Positions 10,207 through 17,897 of a DNA stretch of 46,614 nucleotides are shown here, in pieces. Numbering within the stretch: the first letter of the stretch is position 1; each line of letters starts with the position of its first letter. The DNA is from Blattamonas nauphoetae (taxonomy: Eukaryota > Preaxostyla > Oxymonadida): NCBI GenBank assembly GCA_033064195.1, contig JARBJD010000465.1:1-46614 (forward strand), written 5' to 3'. The translations under genes and the position numbers were made by a program. The notes under the pieces were generated by a model that was not told the origin of the DNA, did not search any database, and was given only the letters and a program-made list of their open reading frames with translations.

Positions 10207-10598
10207 GATCAACCAGAAATTCATAATACTCATTGATTATTGTTCCATTGATTGTCTCTGATGTTTCCAACTCGATTGATTCACCAGAACTGTCTTTGAA
10301 CCAGATCTTCACAATTGATTGTCGAGTAGTTAATTCCCACTTCTTTCGCTTCGCAATCTGTTCGTTGCAGAAAGCAACATATGAGTCATTGAATGCATCA
10401 GTCTGGATCCAATCACCGTGGATTGTGAAATTCTGAGGAATATCTTTGAGATGATAGTTGAGTTCCCATTAATCTCTTCCCTCACATGGATAAGTTTGCA
10501 GTCAAGGAAGTGAACATATTTTTGTTTCTAGAATTGGTAAAATCTGGAGGAAGTTGAGCAGTGTGAGAATTCTGAATTGAGAAGTATCGCTTCACCAT
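10190..10598 (-). pseudogene. 136-aa element protein, inner copy (broken)
   Basis: Relic of the protein that is open at 27510-27920 in the outer copy. The start follows the T-rich TTTATTTTTG block shared by element genes. Its end overlaps the converging fibre gene. I recognise no family; see the open copy for a description. One or two breaks. Confidence 0.65.
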
Positions 10599-10676
10599 TT
10601 GTGTTTTCAACAAAAATAAAATATCATATTTGTTCTATTCCATATTTTGACTTCGTCATTCTAATAAATCTTTGAT

Positions 10677-12277
10677 TTAGTATCCTCTCTTCACCTCTTC
10701 GTATGCTTCTTGGAGTCGACGATCAATGACATATCGCACTCGTGGTTGTCCATTCTCAATCCAGAACAACCAGTATGTTGCCTGATGTAGTGTCAAAATT
10801 GGTGGAGGAGGACCTTCTGGAGTTGAGGTGAAATATGGATCGAGTTCTCCCTGATTGATTGGTGATCCTCTGTAGACGATATTCACTGATTCTGCTGTTG
10901 AGATACCTTCTTCACCACCAGCGATTTCACTTCGATCTGTTGGAACCATGAATGTGAATGAAGTAGCATCCGTAACTGCTCTGGTTCTCTTAAACGACCC
11001 TCCATTGTGGCTAGCAATACGTGACATACAAATTGAATTCTCAAACTCTTCCGTCGCGGAACAACCGATAAAATCACCATTCACCATCATCATTTGATAG
11101 AACTCTGGCGAGAGTGTTGACATCGGGAAATTGGGAAAGTTGGATCCAAGCATTTCGAATAAGCCAACATAATGAGGATTTCTGAAGACTGTACATTCAT
11201 TTGGTCTTTCTGGGAATAAGCACATTAGATTCATAAGATTGTTGAGTTTGATGCTGATGTTTGATCTCACTCCCATTGCAGTCGCTTGTGATTGAAATGA
11301 CTGTGTGTCAATTCTTTCTTCTTTCAGGACATAAACAGTTTTGGAATATGTGTTGAAGAGGGATTGTTTCGTTGCATCAGTGATTTGATATCCGTAGCAA
11401 ACTGATGTGACTTTATCCACTGATGAAGACCAGACAGTTGAAGTGGATACCTTCGTTCTAACTTCATTAACAGTTGTGGCAGTATGATGAGCAGTTTGAT
11501 CGTATTGAATCACTGGATTTCCAATTTGGGTAAATTCTTGTGTCAGAGTGGAGTATTCATTCTAACAACAGTTGAAACTCGAACGGGACAATACACAAGT
11601 GAATCTGTTGTCAAGTGAAATCTCAAACGTAAATTGCCAAAGATGGAATTAGGATACTGATCAAAGGTACTCAATGGGAGGAGGTTCACAAATGGAATAA
11701 CCAGTGGAATTGTCGCGGTGAAAGGTGCTTTGTTTCCATTGAGTGTTGGAACAAAATAGAATCCACACACGCTTGGATCCATTCTCTGGACATTTTCAAA
11801 AAGACTGTAGCAATGTTTCATGTTGTTTTTCTCTTCAAAAGACTTGAAAGTGTGATACAGAAATGATTCGTGAACATGATTATTCTGTAGTGAATTGTCA
11901 ATGATGTTTCCTTTACTGTCGACGAGTCTCATGTCTCGAATTGCATCGGATGATGATTTATATCCGTAGAACATTCCATATTGTCCAATCATCCCAAATT
12001 TAGCTCCATCGAATGGCTGGTAAAAAGGAACAGTAACAGTTAGATCTATTCGTAAATGACTCTTCGCAAACTCAGTCACATCATGACCGTCATAGCACAA
12101 TGGAACTTCAATCTCGTCTCCAATTCTGCAAGGCAGAGGAGGATTCGTTGGATGCACTTCTTGGATGGAGTAGATGTGAGGTTCTGAATCCCACTGTTTC
12201 GGCAGATATGATTGCACTTCAATTTGCTCAATTAATGTCGATGTTGGTTTTGATTGATTAGATCTGAAACTTCTCAT
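10677..12277 (-). pseudogene. second capsid-type protein, inner copy (broken)
   Basis: A relic of a roughly 530-560-residue protein that is a paralogue of the larger capsid-type protein encoded immediately upstream (12324-14189). Matching segments, in the same order, include RIGDEIEVPL, SDAIRDMRLVDSKGNIID, NNMKHCYSLFENVQRMDPS, FGNLRLRFHL and the C-terminal PPPPILTLHQATYWLF. This order and the strand-like spacing fit a double-jelly-roll capsid fold of Polintons. The start follows TTTTTTATTTTTCTATAAATG. It has one or two breaks. It could be a second hexon type or a specialised vertex protein; the sequence does not decide. Confidence 0.6.
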
Positions 12278-12302
12278 TTATAGAAAAATAAAAAATACAA
12301 TA
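12278..12302 (-). promoter_or_regulatory. T-rich/TAAATG promoter of second capsid gene
   Basis: On the minus strand TTTTTTATTTTTC is followed by TATAAATG with the ATG as start codon, leaving almost no 5' leader. The outer copy has the same block at 29656-29680. This is the clearest example of the element-wide signal. Confidence 0.55.
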
Positions 12303-12323
12303 TCATTATTTTCTTTAATGTTT

Positions 12324-14189
12324 TCAATTTGGAATAATTCCTAAATCTTTATGTAATGCTTTCAATGTGTGATTTGGATAGTACTCGACTCTGGGTTCAC
12401 CATTACTGTATCGTAAGACCCACCATGTGGTTGCAGTTGTCGCTAGAATCGGTGCTGGAGGATGAGTAAATGTTGTCATATCACCTCCACTCTGACTTGG
12501 GTTGTATACATTATAGTATGTATCGAGATTTCCTTGATAGATTGGATGTGATCTCAAAGTGACAGCAGTATTTCCTCTTGAACTGATCGAATCATTGCAG
12601 TTTGTTGGACATCCACTTCTCTGAGTAGGAAAGCACAGAAGGAAGTCAGTATTGTCATGAACTGGACGAACTCTTGTCATTGTTTCATTTGGATATGTTC
12701 CGTCACCAGTGAGTTTCTCTTCAACGAGAGAATCCGTCAGTGATCGCTCCAAATCATCAGGAACAGCTAGGTACGAATCGAGATTGAGAGTCGATAATGC
12801 GAACTGATAGAAGCGAGCTCCAATAGTTGTCGTTGGTTGTTCTGGATAATACCTGTTTTGTAAAGTCACTTGAATATTCTTCTGCATTGGATTGTGGAAA
12901 CAAGTGACTTCATTGTCGTAATGACGAAAGAGGAGCATAATATCCTTTGCATTCACCACTACCATTTGCTGAGTACAATCAATTCCTGTTGCCGTTGGCG
13001 TCTTCTGAAATGGATAGAACGATATCTTCTCAGCTGGAATTGTTCCAGGACGATTCTGATACATCTCCATGAGTTTCTTTATCGCACCATCTTTCATTTT
13101 GTATCCAACACTCATGCAATACACATCATCAATTCGATAGTTTGTGACGTTTAATGAGATGTACTGATCCACATATTCTGGTTCTGTTGTCACGGCATTG
13201 GCTGTTGAACAAACAATGTCTTTTGTAACTGTTGGTTGGAGAAATGATTGGCCAATTTGAACGAAGTTCTTTGTGCATGAGGTGACAAGGTTGGTTAGGA
13301 AATACGGACGTTGTTGAATACAATTGAGAATTGCTGCTTTAATCGTTGGTGCTGCTGCTGTTCCAGTTACGAGTGATGATAGTGTATCTTTCAAAGTAAG
13401 TTCAGGATTCACAGAACAACAAACAAACGCATCCTCATTCATGTGCACACTCAATTTCAAATCACCAAAGAGACATTTTGGATAGTCAGTCATTCCAGAG
13501 AAAATGAGAAGATCTTCAAGATTAATCGACACACGAATTGGCACATCAATAGTGTCTTGAAACACTCCTGTTCCAGATGTTGTTGTGAAATCAGAAAGTG
13601 GAATATAAACACCAGCAACCGATTCATCATGATTCCAAGCATTCTGCCAAGGTGTGTGACAATGCTTACGATTCTCCAATTGACTCTTCGGTTTGATCAT
13701 GTTGTAGATGTGAGACTCCATTGATACATCATTGTTTGTTGTGCTGATGATTCTCTGATTGTTGTGAAGAACAGTAAGGTCACGAAAGATTGATGCAGAA
13801 TGTTTGAGTCCAACGAAGATGAAGATTCTCTCATTCATGAACGATCCAATTTTACCAGCTGTAGTTTGCCAATTATTGACTCTCAATGTTGCCGTCATAG
13901 TGAACGTAATGAATGAATCATCAATTTGACAAATATCTTGATTGCCAGTCAATGGAATGATTATCTCTTGCCCTGTGTAGAATCGTGCATTCTCTGATGG
14001 TTTCAATTCTTGAATAGAAGTACTATGTGCTCCATCATTCATGAGGTAATTAATGTGATGTTCGGACATCAGTTGCTGTTGTATTTGACCCATGTCATCT
14101 CTCGTGTATTCTATCCTTCCTGTGGTATTTCCAGTCAATGATGATGCTCCTGTTCTTTTGTTTGTCAGATGTGTTATATGCGAGTTCAT
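12324..14189 (-). CDS. major capsid-type protein (probable double jelly roll)
   Basis: A 621-residue open frame, the right length for a Polinton major capsid protein. The N-terminal third has the strand pattern of the first jelly roll: ARFYTGQEIIIPL near residue 68, then DSFITFTMTATL and LTVLHNNQRI. The remainder alternates strand-like segments and ends with PPAPILATTATTWWVLRY followed by NGEPRVEYYP. It is clearly homologous to the second capsid-type protein encoded just downstream. It has no transmembrane segment or signal peptide, consistent with a cytosolic or nuclear shell protein. Assignment rests on length, context and strand pattern rather than a database match. Confidence 0.65.
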   Translation of the reverse strand: MNSHITHLTNKRTGASSLTGNTTGRIEYTRDDMGQIQQQLMSEHHINYLMNDGAHSTSIQELKPSENARFYTGQEIIIPLTGNQDICQIDDSFITFTMTATLRVNNWQTTAGKIGSFMNERIFIFVGLKHSASIFRDLTVLHNNQRIISTTNNDVSMESHIYNMIKPKSQLENRKHCHTPWQNAWNHDESVAGVYIPLSDFTTTSGTGVFQDTIDVPIRVSINLEDLLIFSGMTDYPKCLFGDLKLSVHMNEDAFVCCSVNPELTLKDTLSSLVTGTAAAPTIKAAILNCIQQRPYFLTNLVTSCTKNFVQIGQSFLQPTVTKDIVCSTANAVTTEPEYVDQYISLNVTNYRIDDVYCMSVGYKMKDGAIKKLMEMYQNRPGTIPAEKISFYPFQKTPTATGIDCTQQMVVVNAKDIMLLFRHYDNEVTCFHNPMQKNIQVTLQNRYYPEQPTTTIGARFYQFALSTLNLDSYLAVPDDLERSLTDSLVEEKLTGDGTYPNETMTRVRPVHDNTDFLLCFPTQRSGCPTNCNDSISSRGNTAVTLRSHPIYQGNLDTYYNVYNPSQSGGDMTTFTHPPAPILATTATTWWVLRYSNGEPRVEYYPNHTLKALHKDLGIIPN

Positions 14190-14214
14190 TTTAACAAAAA
14201 TAAAAAATTACATT
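14190..14214 (-). promoter_or_regulatory. T-rich promoter of capsid gene
   Basis: Minus strand: TTTTTTATTTTTGTTAAAATG, the ATG being the start of the 621-aa protein. The outer copy is the same (31600-31624). The gap to the preceding gene is only about 40 bp, so this block must serve as promoter and perhaps also in ending the upstream transcript. Confidence 0.5.
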
Positions 14215-14230
14215 TATGCTTTAACTCTAG

Positions 14231-14530
14231 TTACTTTTTCTTTTTTGGTTTCTTCGCTTTCGGCTTCAGCTTTTCTTCTAGTCTCAGTATTTCTCCTCTG
14301 AGTTTATTCGCAACTGCTGTGTTCCCTTCATTCATTGCTTGCTCGTATTGTGCCATCTTTTCTGCGTGGATTTGCTGATCCGACTTCACATCTGGTATCA
14401 TTTCAATTCCTGTCTGTGCTACCTTCGAAATCAGTGGTCCAACGAAGGGAATTAGGTTCAGAAATGGAGCTCCAACTCTGAGTATGTTTTTGCCAACTGC
14501 TGCTAATTTTGATAACCAACCTGGTGCCAT
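14231..14530 (-). CDS. small MAPG protein A, hydrophobic core and basic tail
   Basis: A 99-residue protein starting MAPGWLSKLAAVGKN, chosen because this ATG follows the element's T-rich signal; the frame stays open further upstream without one. Residues 1-40 form an amphipathic to hydrophobic stretch (APFLNLIPFVGPLI). The middle is charged and helical. The tail is a run of lysines (KPKAKKPKKKK). It shares its N-terminus with the next gene (MAPG, KL, GK), so the two are paralogues. Position next to the capsid genes and composition fit a minor virion protein, perhaps a membrane-active pVI-like or DNA-condensing core protein; this is inference. Confidence 0.6.
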   Translation of the reverse strand: MAPGWLSKLAAVGKNILRVGAPFLNLIPFVGPLISKVAQTGIEMIPDVKSDQQIHAEKMAQYEQAMNEGNTAVANKLRGEILRLEEKLKPKAKKPKKKK

Positions 14531-14567
14531 TTTAGGAAAATAAAAATATTCGAATACAAGTGAATGT

Positions 14568-14876
14568 TTATCCTTTGAATTGAATTTTGGAATTGGACGA
14601 TAGAGGCATATCATCATTTGAGTATCGTCCATTTCGAGGTGGTTCGTACTCGATCATCTTTGGATTTTGTTGACGATTGATCGCCTTATTTTGTTGATAA
14701 ACGTCCATCATTCCACCTAATCCATTGAGTATTCCACCTGCTGTTTGTCCGAATTTACTGTTCGTTTGAGAGAGCAATCCACCACCGACTTGAAGTAATG
14801 TTGGAGCTAGAGGTTTGATGAATTGAAAGAATTGCTTGCCTATATTTTTGAGTTTGTTGAAACTTCCTGGTGCCAT
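14568..14876 (-). CDS. small MAPG protein B, glycine-rich
   Basis: A 102-residue protein: MAPGSFNKLKNIGKQFF, a hydrophobic helix (KPLAPTLLQVGGGLL), a glycine-rich stretch (GGILNGLGGMMDVY) and a polar tail with PPRNGRY. Its start follows TTTTTTATTTTTCTATAAATG. It is a paralogue of the 99-aa protein by its N-terminus but lacks the lysine tail. A minor capsid or membrane-penetration role is plausible from context; no family was recognised. Confidence 0.55.
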   Translation of the reverse strand: MAPGSFNKLKNIGKQFFQFIKPLAPTLLQVGGGLLSQTNSKFGQTAGGILNGLGGMMDVYQQNKAINRQQNPKMIEYEPPRNGRYSNDDMPLSSNSKIQFKG

Positions 14877-14923
14877 TTATAGAAAAATAAAAAATACAAT
14901 TCATTAATAATTTATCTCGGGAA

Positions 14924-14955
14924 AAATCTCAGAAGAGATTTCTGCCCTAACGGGG
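14924..14955 (-). terminator. paired hairpins at the 3' end of the 209-aa gene
   Basis: AAATCTC-AGAA-GAGATTT (14924-14941) forms a 7-bp stem, followed directly by GCCCTAACGGGG, which can form a second short stem and includes the stop codon of the 209-aa gene. The outer copy keeps both with one stem mismatch (about 32383-32409). A transcript-end or processing signal is the simplest reading. Confidence 0.35.
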
Positions 14956-15576
14956 AATTGCTTTCGTCAGAGAAATGCCATAATTGAGAATTGTGTTGTA
15001 TGCTTCATTGTAGGCAATGCTCATGTCTTTTCCACCAACGAGGATCTTGAATATTGTTCGAAAGATTGGGAGTTTATTCAGACAGAGACACTTATCAGAT
15101 AAATCATCCAATTCGATCACCACATCATTGATTCCAGTGAGAGTCGCAATCAGTGCACATAAATCACTTTGGTTTGTGATCAGTTTCTTCGATGGTTCAA
15201 TGAGATTATTCAGTAGTTTCTTTTCACAGGCAAATGCATTCTTGTAGACGAGCAGGAGCTGATCTTTGAATGCTGAAATGTTAGATGTGTACTCTCGAAG
15301 TGGAATAGAACGACTTTGGATTGGCGCTGATGGATAGGTCTCCAGTGGTGGATCGTAAGCTCCACGTTCATTAGTGACCACAGGCTCAGAGCATACTCTT
15401 TCTCTCCCCAAAGGAGGGTTCGAAGCCTCTAGCGAGACCATCTCCATCTTCGATCCTCTATTATCTACGCCAGCTTTGCTCCTATCCTCGATGATGACAT
15501 TGTTGGTGATTGATGTTGGTACTGAAGAAGAACTTGTGTGTTTTGTAAATTGACAACTTAGAATTGGTTGCATCAC
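14947..15576 (-). CDS. 209-aa element protein, helical C-terminal half
   Basis: No recognised family. Residues 1-90 are polar and probably disordered. They include PPLGRERVCSEP, partly encoded by the short palindromic repeat at 15401-15437, and a YPSAP motif of the PSAP type that binds TSG101 in some viral proteins. Residues 95-205 look helical, with two cysteines (CLCLNK) and a hydrophobic end. The gene is nearly the same in the outer copy (32400-33029). A virion-assembly role is possible from its place beside capsid genes, but nothing proves it. Confidence 0.55.
   Translation of the reverse strand: MMQPILSCQFTKHTSSSSVPTSITNNVIIEDRSKAGVDNRGSKMEMVSLEASNPPLGRERVCSEPVVTNERGAYDPPLETYPSAPIQSRSIPLREYTSNISAFKDQLLLVYKNAFACEKKLLNNLIEPSKKLITNQSDLCALIATLTGINDVVIELDDLSDKCLCLNKLPIFRTIFKILVGGKDMSIAYNEAYNTILNYGISLTKAIPR
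15401..15437. repeat. short palindromic repeat within the 209-aa gene
   Basis: TCTCTCC, then GGAGGGTTCGAAGCCTCTAG, then CGAGA. It belongs to the dispersed family with core CTTCGAA flanked by AGAG/CTCT-type arms. It is shared by both elements (outer copy 32854-32890), so it predates their split, and it is read in frame as part of the protein. Confidence 0.6.
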
Positions 15577-15616
15577 TTTCTATAAAAATAAAAAATATAT
15601 ATTAATGTTTTTAAAT

Positions 15617-16579
15617 TCACATTTCTGCTCGATCAATAGCTCCCATTCCAGAACTGTCCAACTGTGCAAATCGATAATATCCAGGCATCTCAGATTGGTA
15701 TTGATCGATATTATCATCTGCGACTGTTTTGAATGCTTTGGCTTTCAGTTTATGAACTTCTGTTGATATGTGAGTTGAATAGCGAGTACAGTATTCCGAT
15801 AAATACGTTGTATCTTGAGTGATCATTTGGAGAAACACTGGATAAATCTGATCTTTGAAGGCTTTCTTTTGTTTCATACTGGGATTGTAGTCCTGAACAT
15901 GATCATGAAGCCATTGATCCCACATCAGTGATGCAATCTGTGATTGAATTGAATTGAACACCATATTGTCTAACACATTCTTGCTGGGATCAGCTGGATT
16001 GCTTCGATTTGCACGAGTTATTCCCAATGTGTCTGTCATGTGTTCACCAACAGCTCTCTTCATTATTGCATATGGTTGTTGAGATCGTTTGGTCTTCATC
16101 TCTTCATAGCTGATGTCTCGATAATTGGTTGGCAAATCGTATGTTCCATTTTTGAGGAAATTCCGATGTACAGCTTTGATTCTCCTTCCATTCTCTTGAT
16201 TGAATGATGTGTATGGTTTCTGTCTTCGCAAATCTGGAGTTGGATTCATGGCGTAGTATGTCTCTTTAACTGGTCTACTGTTGTATGGAGTTAGCATGGC
16301 ACCATTGACTGCAATCAGATCTCCAGTTTCATTATCGTAGACCATCACATCAGGAACTTGTCCATATTGTTCTACTTTCGCAGTCCAATTTCGTCCAGTT
16401 CTCGTAATATACTCACGAGCTGATGGAAGACTACACAGAGCATCATTGCGTCTGGTTTGAATATCATCGTCGGCATAGATTCGTTTCAATGCTGCTTGAG
16501 TCTCCGGTCCGTATCTCATTTTTGGTTTCTTCGCTTGTGCTTTTCTTTGTGGTTGAACGTACACTATCTTTTGTGACAT
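15617..16579 (-). CDS. 320-aa conserved element protein, unknown function
   Basis: Starts MSQKIVYVQPQRKAQ with a basic N-terminus (KAKKPKMRYG) and continues as a mixed, largely hydrophilic protein with many aromatic residues (QKPYTSFNQENGRRI, MKRAVGEHMTDTLG, SLMWDQWLHDHVQDYNPS). There is no membrane segment and I recognise no catalytic motif. Its place opposite the ATPase promoter is where some Polintons keep a minor capsid or penton gene, but I see no jelly-roll pattern strong enough to say so. From about 15722 the gene is identical, base for base, to the outer copy, while its last 35 codons differ. Confidence 0.6.
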   Translation of the reverse strand: MSQKIVYVQPQRKAQAKKPKMRYGPETQAALKRIYADDDIQTRRNDALCSLPSAREYITRTGRNWTAKVEQYGQVPDVMVYDNETGDLIAVNGAMLTPYNSRPVKETYYAMNPTPDLRRQKPYTSFNQENGRRIKAVHRNFLKNGTYDLPTNYRDISYEEMKTKRSQQPYAIMKRAVGEHMTDTLGITRANRSNPADPSKNVLDNMVFNSIQSQIASLMWDQWLHDHVQDYNPSMKQKKAFKDQIYPVFLQMITQDTTYLSEYCTRYSTHISTEVHKLKAKAFKTVADDNIDQYQSEMPGYYRFAQLDSSGMGAIDRAEM

Positions 16580-16645
16580 TGTGTGTTTTCATACAAAATA
16601 AAAAAACCAAAAGTATATTTTAATTAGAGTTAAATCATAAATGAA
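15722..16645. other. 924-bp identity tract between the two elements
   Basis: I find no difference between this segment and 33175-34098, whereas sequence on both sides shows substitutions every few dozen bases. The tract covers most of the 320-aa gene, the bidirectional promoter and the first codons of the ATPase gene. It looks like gene conversion or recombination between copies. Confidence 0.8.
16580..16640. promoter_or_regulatory. bidirectional promoter between 320-aa gene and ATPase
   Basis: A 61-bp gap separates two divergent starts. On the minus side TTTTTTTATTTTGTATG precedes the 320-aa gene by about 13 bp. On the plus side an AT-rich TATATTTTAATTAG stretch leads to CATAAATG, the ATPase start. 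The identical region is at 34033-34093. Confidence 0.5.
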
Positions 16646-17522
16646 CAAATCGAATATGGCTAAACCAGAGGTTTCGCGGAGGGTGGAACCCTTGTCTCTA
16701 ACAGCATACGTGAATGCTAAATTGAGTGAAGCATCTAGTAGGAATGTGTCTCATGAAGTGCAATCACAAATACATCCAGACTTGAATTTCAATCGCAATA
16801 GTGTCAATGTCCTCGTTGGGAATAGAGGAAGTGGAAAAACCTTTAATGCTCTTCGGGAAGTTGCCAAGCTCCAAAATGTTCAAGTCAGAAACGAACTATT
16901 CCATCTGTTTGTCTTCGTTACTGATAAGAACATTGATCCAACATTCGATAAATTCAAACCAATCCTGAACGTTCCTTACGTCAAAGTCAAATATGATGAA
17001 GCACTTCCATTTCTGTTGGAACTCTCTGAATCAAAAGCTGCGTATGAAGAAATTATTGACAATCAATGGCAGAACAAAATCACTGATGAATGCAGAGATG
17101 AACTGTTCGAGTCACTTTACATTGATGATTTCTCAGTGAAGAATCTACAAACGATTATCCTCCTTGATGACTGTCGTAGGATCCTAGGTGAACGTAGAAC
17201 ATCCAAAAATAGAATGACAATGATGGACTTGTTATTGGAGAATCGGCAACCGAAATTCACATTCTTTCTGACGATGCATGAGCTCTTCAGTTTGTCAGCA
17301 GACATGAAGTCAAACATTGATTCGATGTGGATTTTTGGAGGATTCAACAAAGAACGAATCAGTCGAGTCTATCCTCAGTTGAACTCACCAATTGACATTG
17401 GACAGTTCTGGAATATCTATCAACGGAAACAAAAGTGTGAAGCAATCATTCTTCGATACAATACTGATGGAGTTGCACTGAATGAGATCAACAAAGATGG
17501 TTTAAACCGAACTGTCCGTTAA
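16641..17522 (+). CDS. A32-like packaging ATPase
   Basis: A 293-residue P-loop ATPase. Walker A is GNRGSGKT at residues 60-67 and Walker B is IILLDD near 172-177. A downstream FFLTMHELFSL segment fits the sensor region, and an arginine-bearing GGFNKERISRV follows. Length and layout match the FtsK/HerA-type genome-packaging ATPases of Polintons, virophages and large DNA viruses, which pump DNA into the capsid. It is one of the few genes on the plus strand. The first 18 residues include a 12-codon piece (KPEVSRRV) that the outer copy lacks and that matches the short palindromic repeat. Its end overlaps the converging 119-aa gene by 21 bp. Confidence 0.85.
   Translation: MNKSNMAKPEVSRRVEPLSLTAYVNAKLSEASSRNVSHEVQSQIHPDLNFNRNSVNVLVGNRGSGKTFNALREVAKLQNVQVRNELFHLFVFVTDKNIDPTFDKFKPILNVPYVKVKYDEALPFLLELSESKAAYEEIIDNQWQNKITDECRDELFESLYIDDFSVKNLQTIILLDDCRRILGERRTSKNRMTMMDLLLENRQPKFTFFLTMHELFSLSADMKSNIDSMWIFGGFNKERISRVYPQLNSPIDIGQFWNIYQRKQKCEAIILRYNTDGVALNEINKDGLNRTVR
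16659..16694. repeat. 36-bp palindromic repeat insertion in ATPase N-terminus
   Basis: CCAGAGGTTTCGCGGAGGG followed by TGGAACCC. Absent from the outer copy, where the gene is exactly 36 bp shorter here, so the insertion kept the frame. The match to the other copies of the repeat is weaker than elsewhere. Confidence 0.5.
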
Positions 17523-17861
17523 TTCTTGAATCAAATTCCCAATGGTCTCGTCAAGACTTCGAAGCCTCATGCTGAGAGTATCTGTCAACATCCGAATTGA
17601 TTCTTCTATGTCTGATAATCTTTGATCAATCGAGAGTGAACTAGGAGGAGTGGAAGCATCAACGTATCGTTTCCTCAGTGCTATCTCACCTCTTATTTTT
17701 GTAATTCTGTATCCATCAATTTGGATCATCCTATTCAGTTTCTGTGTTGTGTACTCATTCAGTTCTTTTTTATTCTTCTCCAAGTATCTCTGAAAGTCGT
17801 GGATGTTTGTGAACTCTTTCTGCTCAGGATCAAACGGTTCTAATATTTTCAGTGATGTCAT
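17502..17861 (-). CDS. 119-aa element protein with C-terminal coiled coil
   Basis: Starts MTSLKILEPFDPEQ after a T-rich TTTTTATTTCACTTAAATG signal. Residues 20-70 are charged and helical, and residues 80-119 show a heptad-like pattern (QRLSDIEESI, TIGNLIQEL), so it probably oligomerises. The outer equivalent is 108 residues; the 11 extra residues here coincide with a copy of the short palindromic repeat. No family recognised. Confidence 0.55.
   Translation of the reverse strand: MTSLKILEPFDPEQKEFTNIHDFQRYLEKNKKELNEYTTQKLNRMIQIDGYRITKIRGEIALRKRYVDASTPPSSLSIDQRLSDIEESIRMLTDTLSMRLRSLDETIGNLIQELTDSSV
17545..17578. repeat. short palindromic repeat in 119-aa gene
   Basis: TCTCG, TCAAGACTTCGAAGCCTC and TGAGAG fit the arms and TTCGAA core of the dispersed repeat. 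The outer copy lacks it and is 33 bp shorter here, so the reading frame is kept. Confidence 0.55.
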
Positions 17862-17897
17862 TTAAGTGAAATAAAAATATCTGAAACATTCTTGAGA

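Noticed and set aside
15411-15437. A tRNA gene or tRNA pseudogene, because GGTTCGAA resembles a T-arm
   Set aside because: No D-arm, anticodon arm or acceptor stem surrounds it, and the sequence is read as protein. It is better treated as a copy of the short palindromic repeat.
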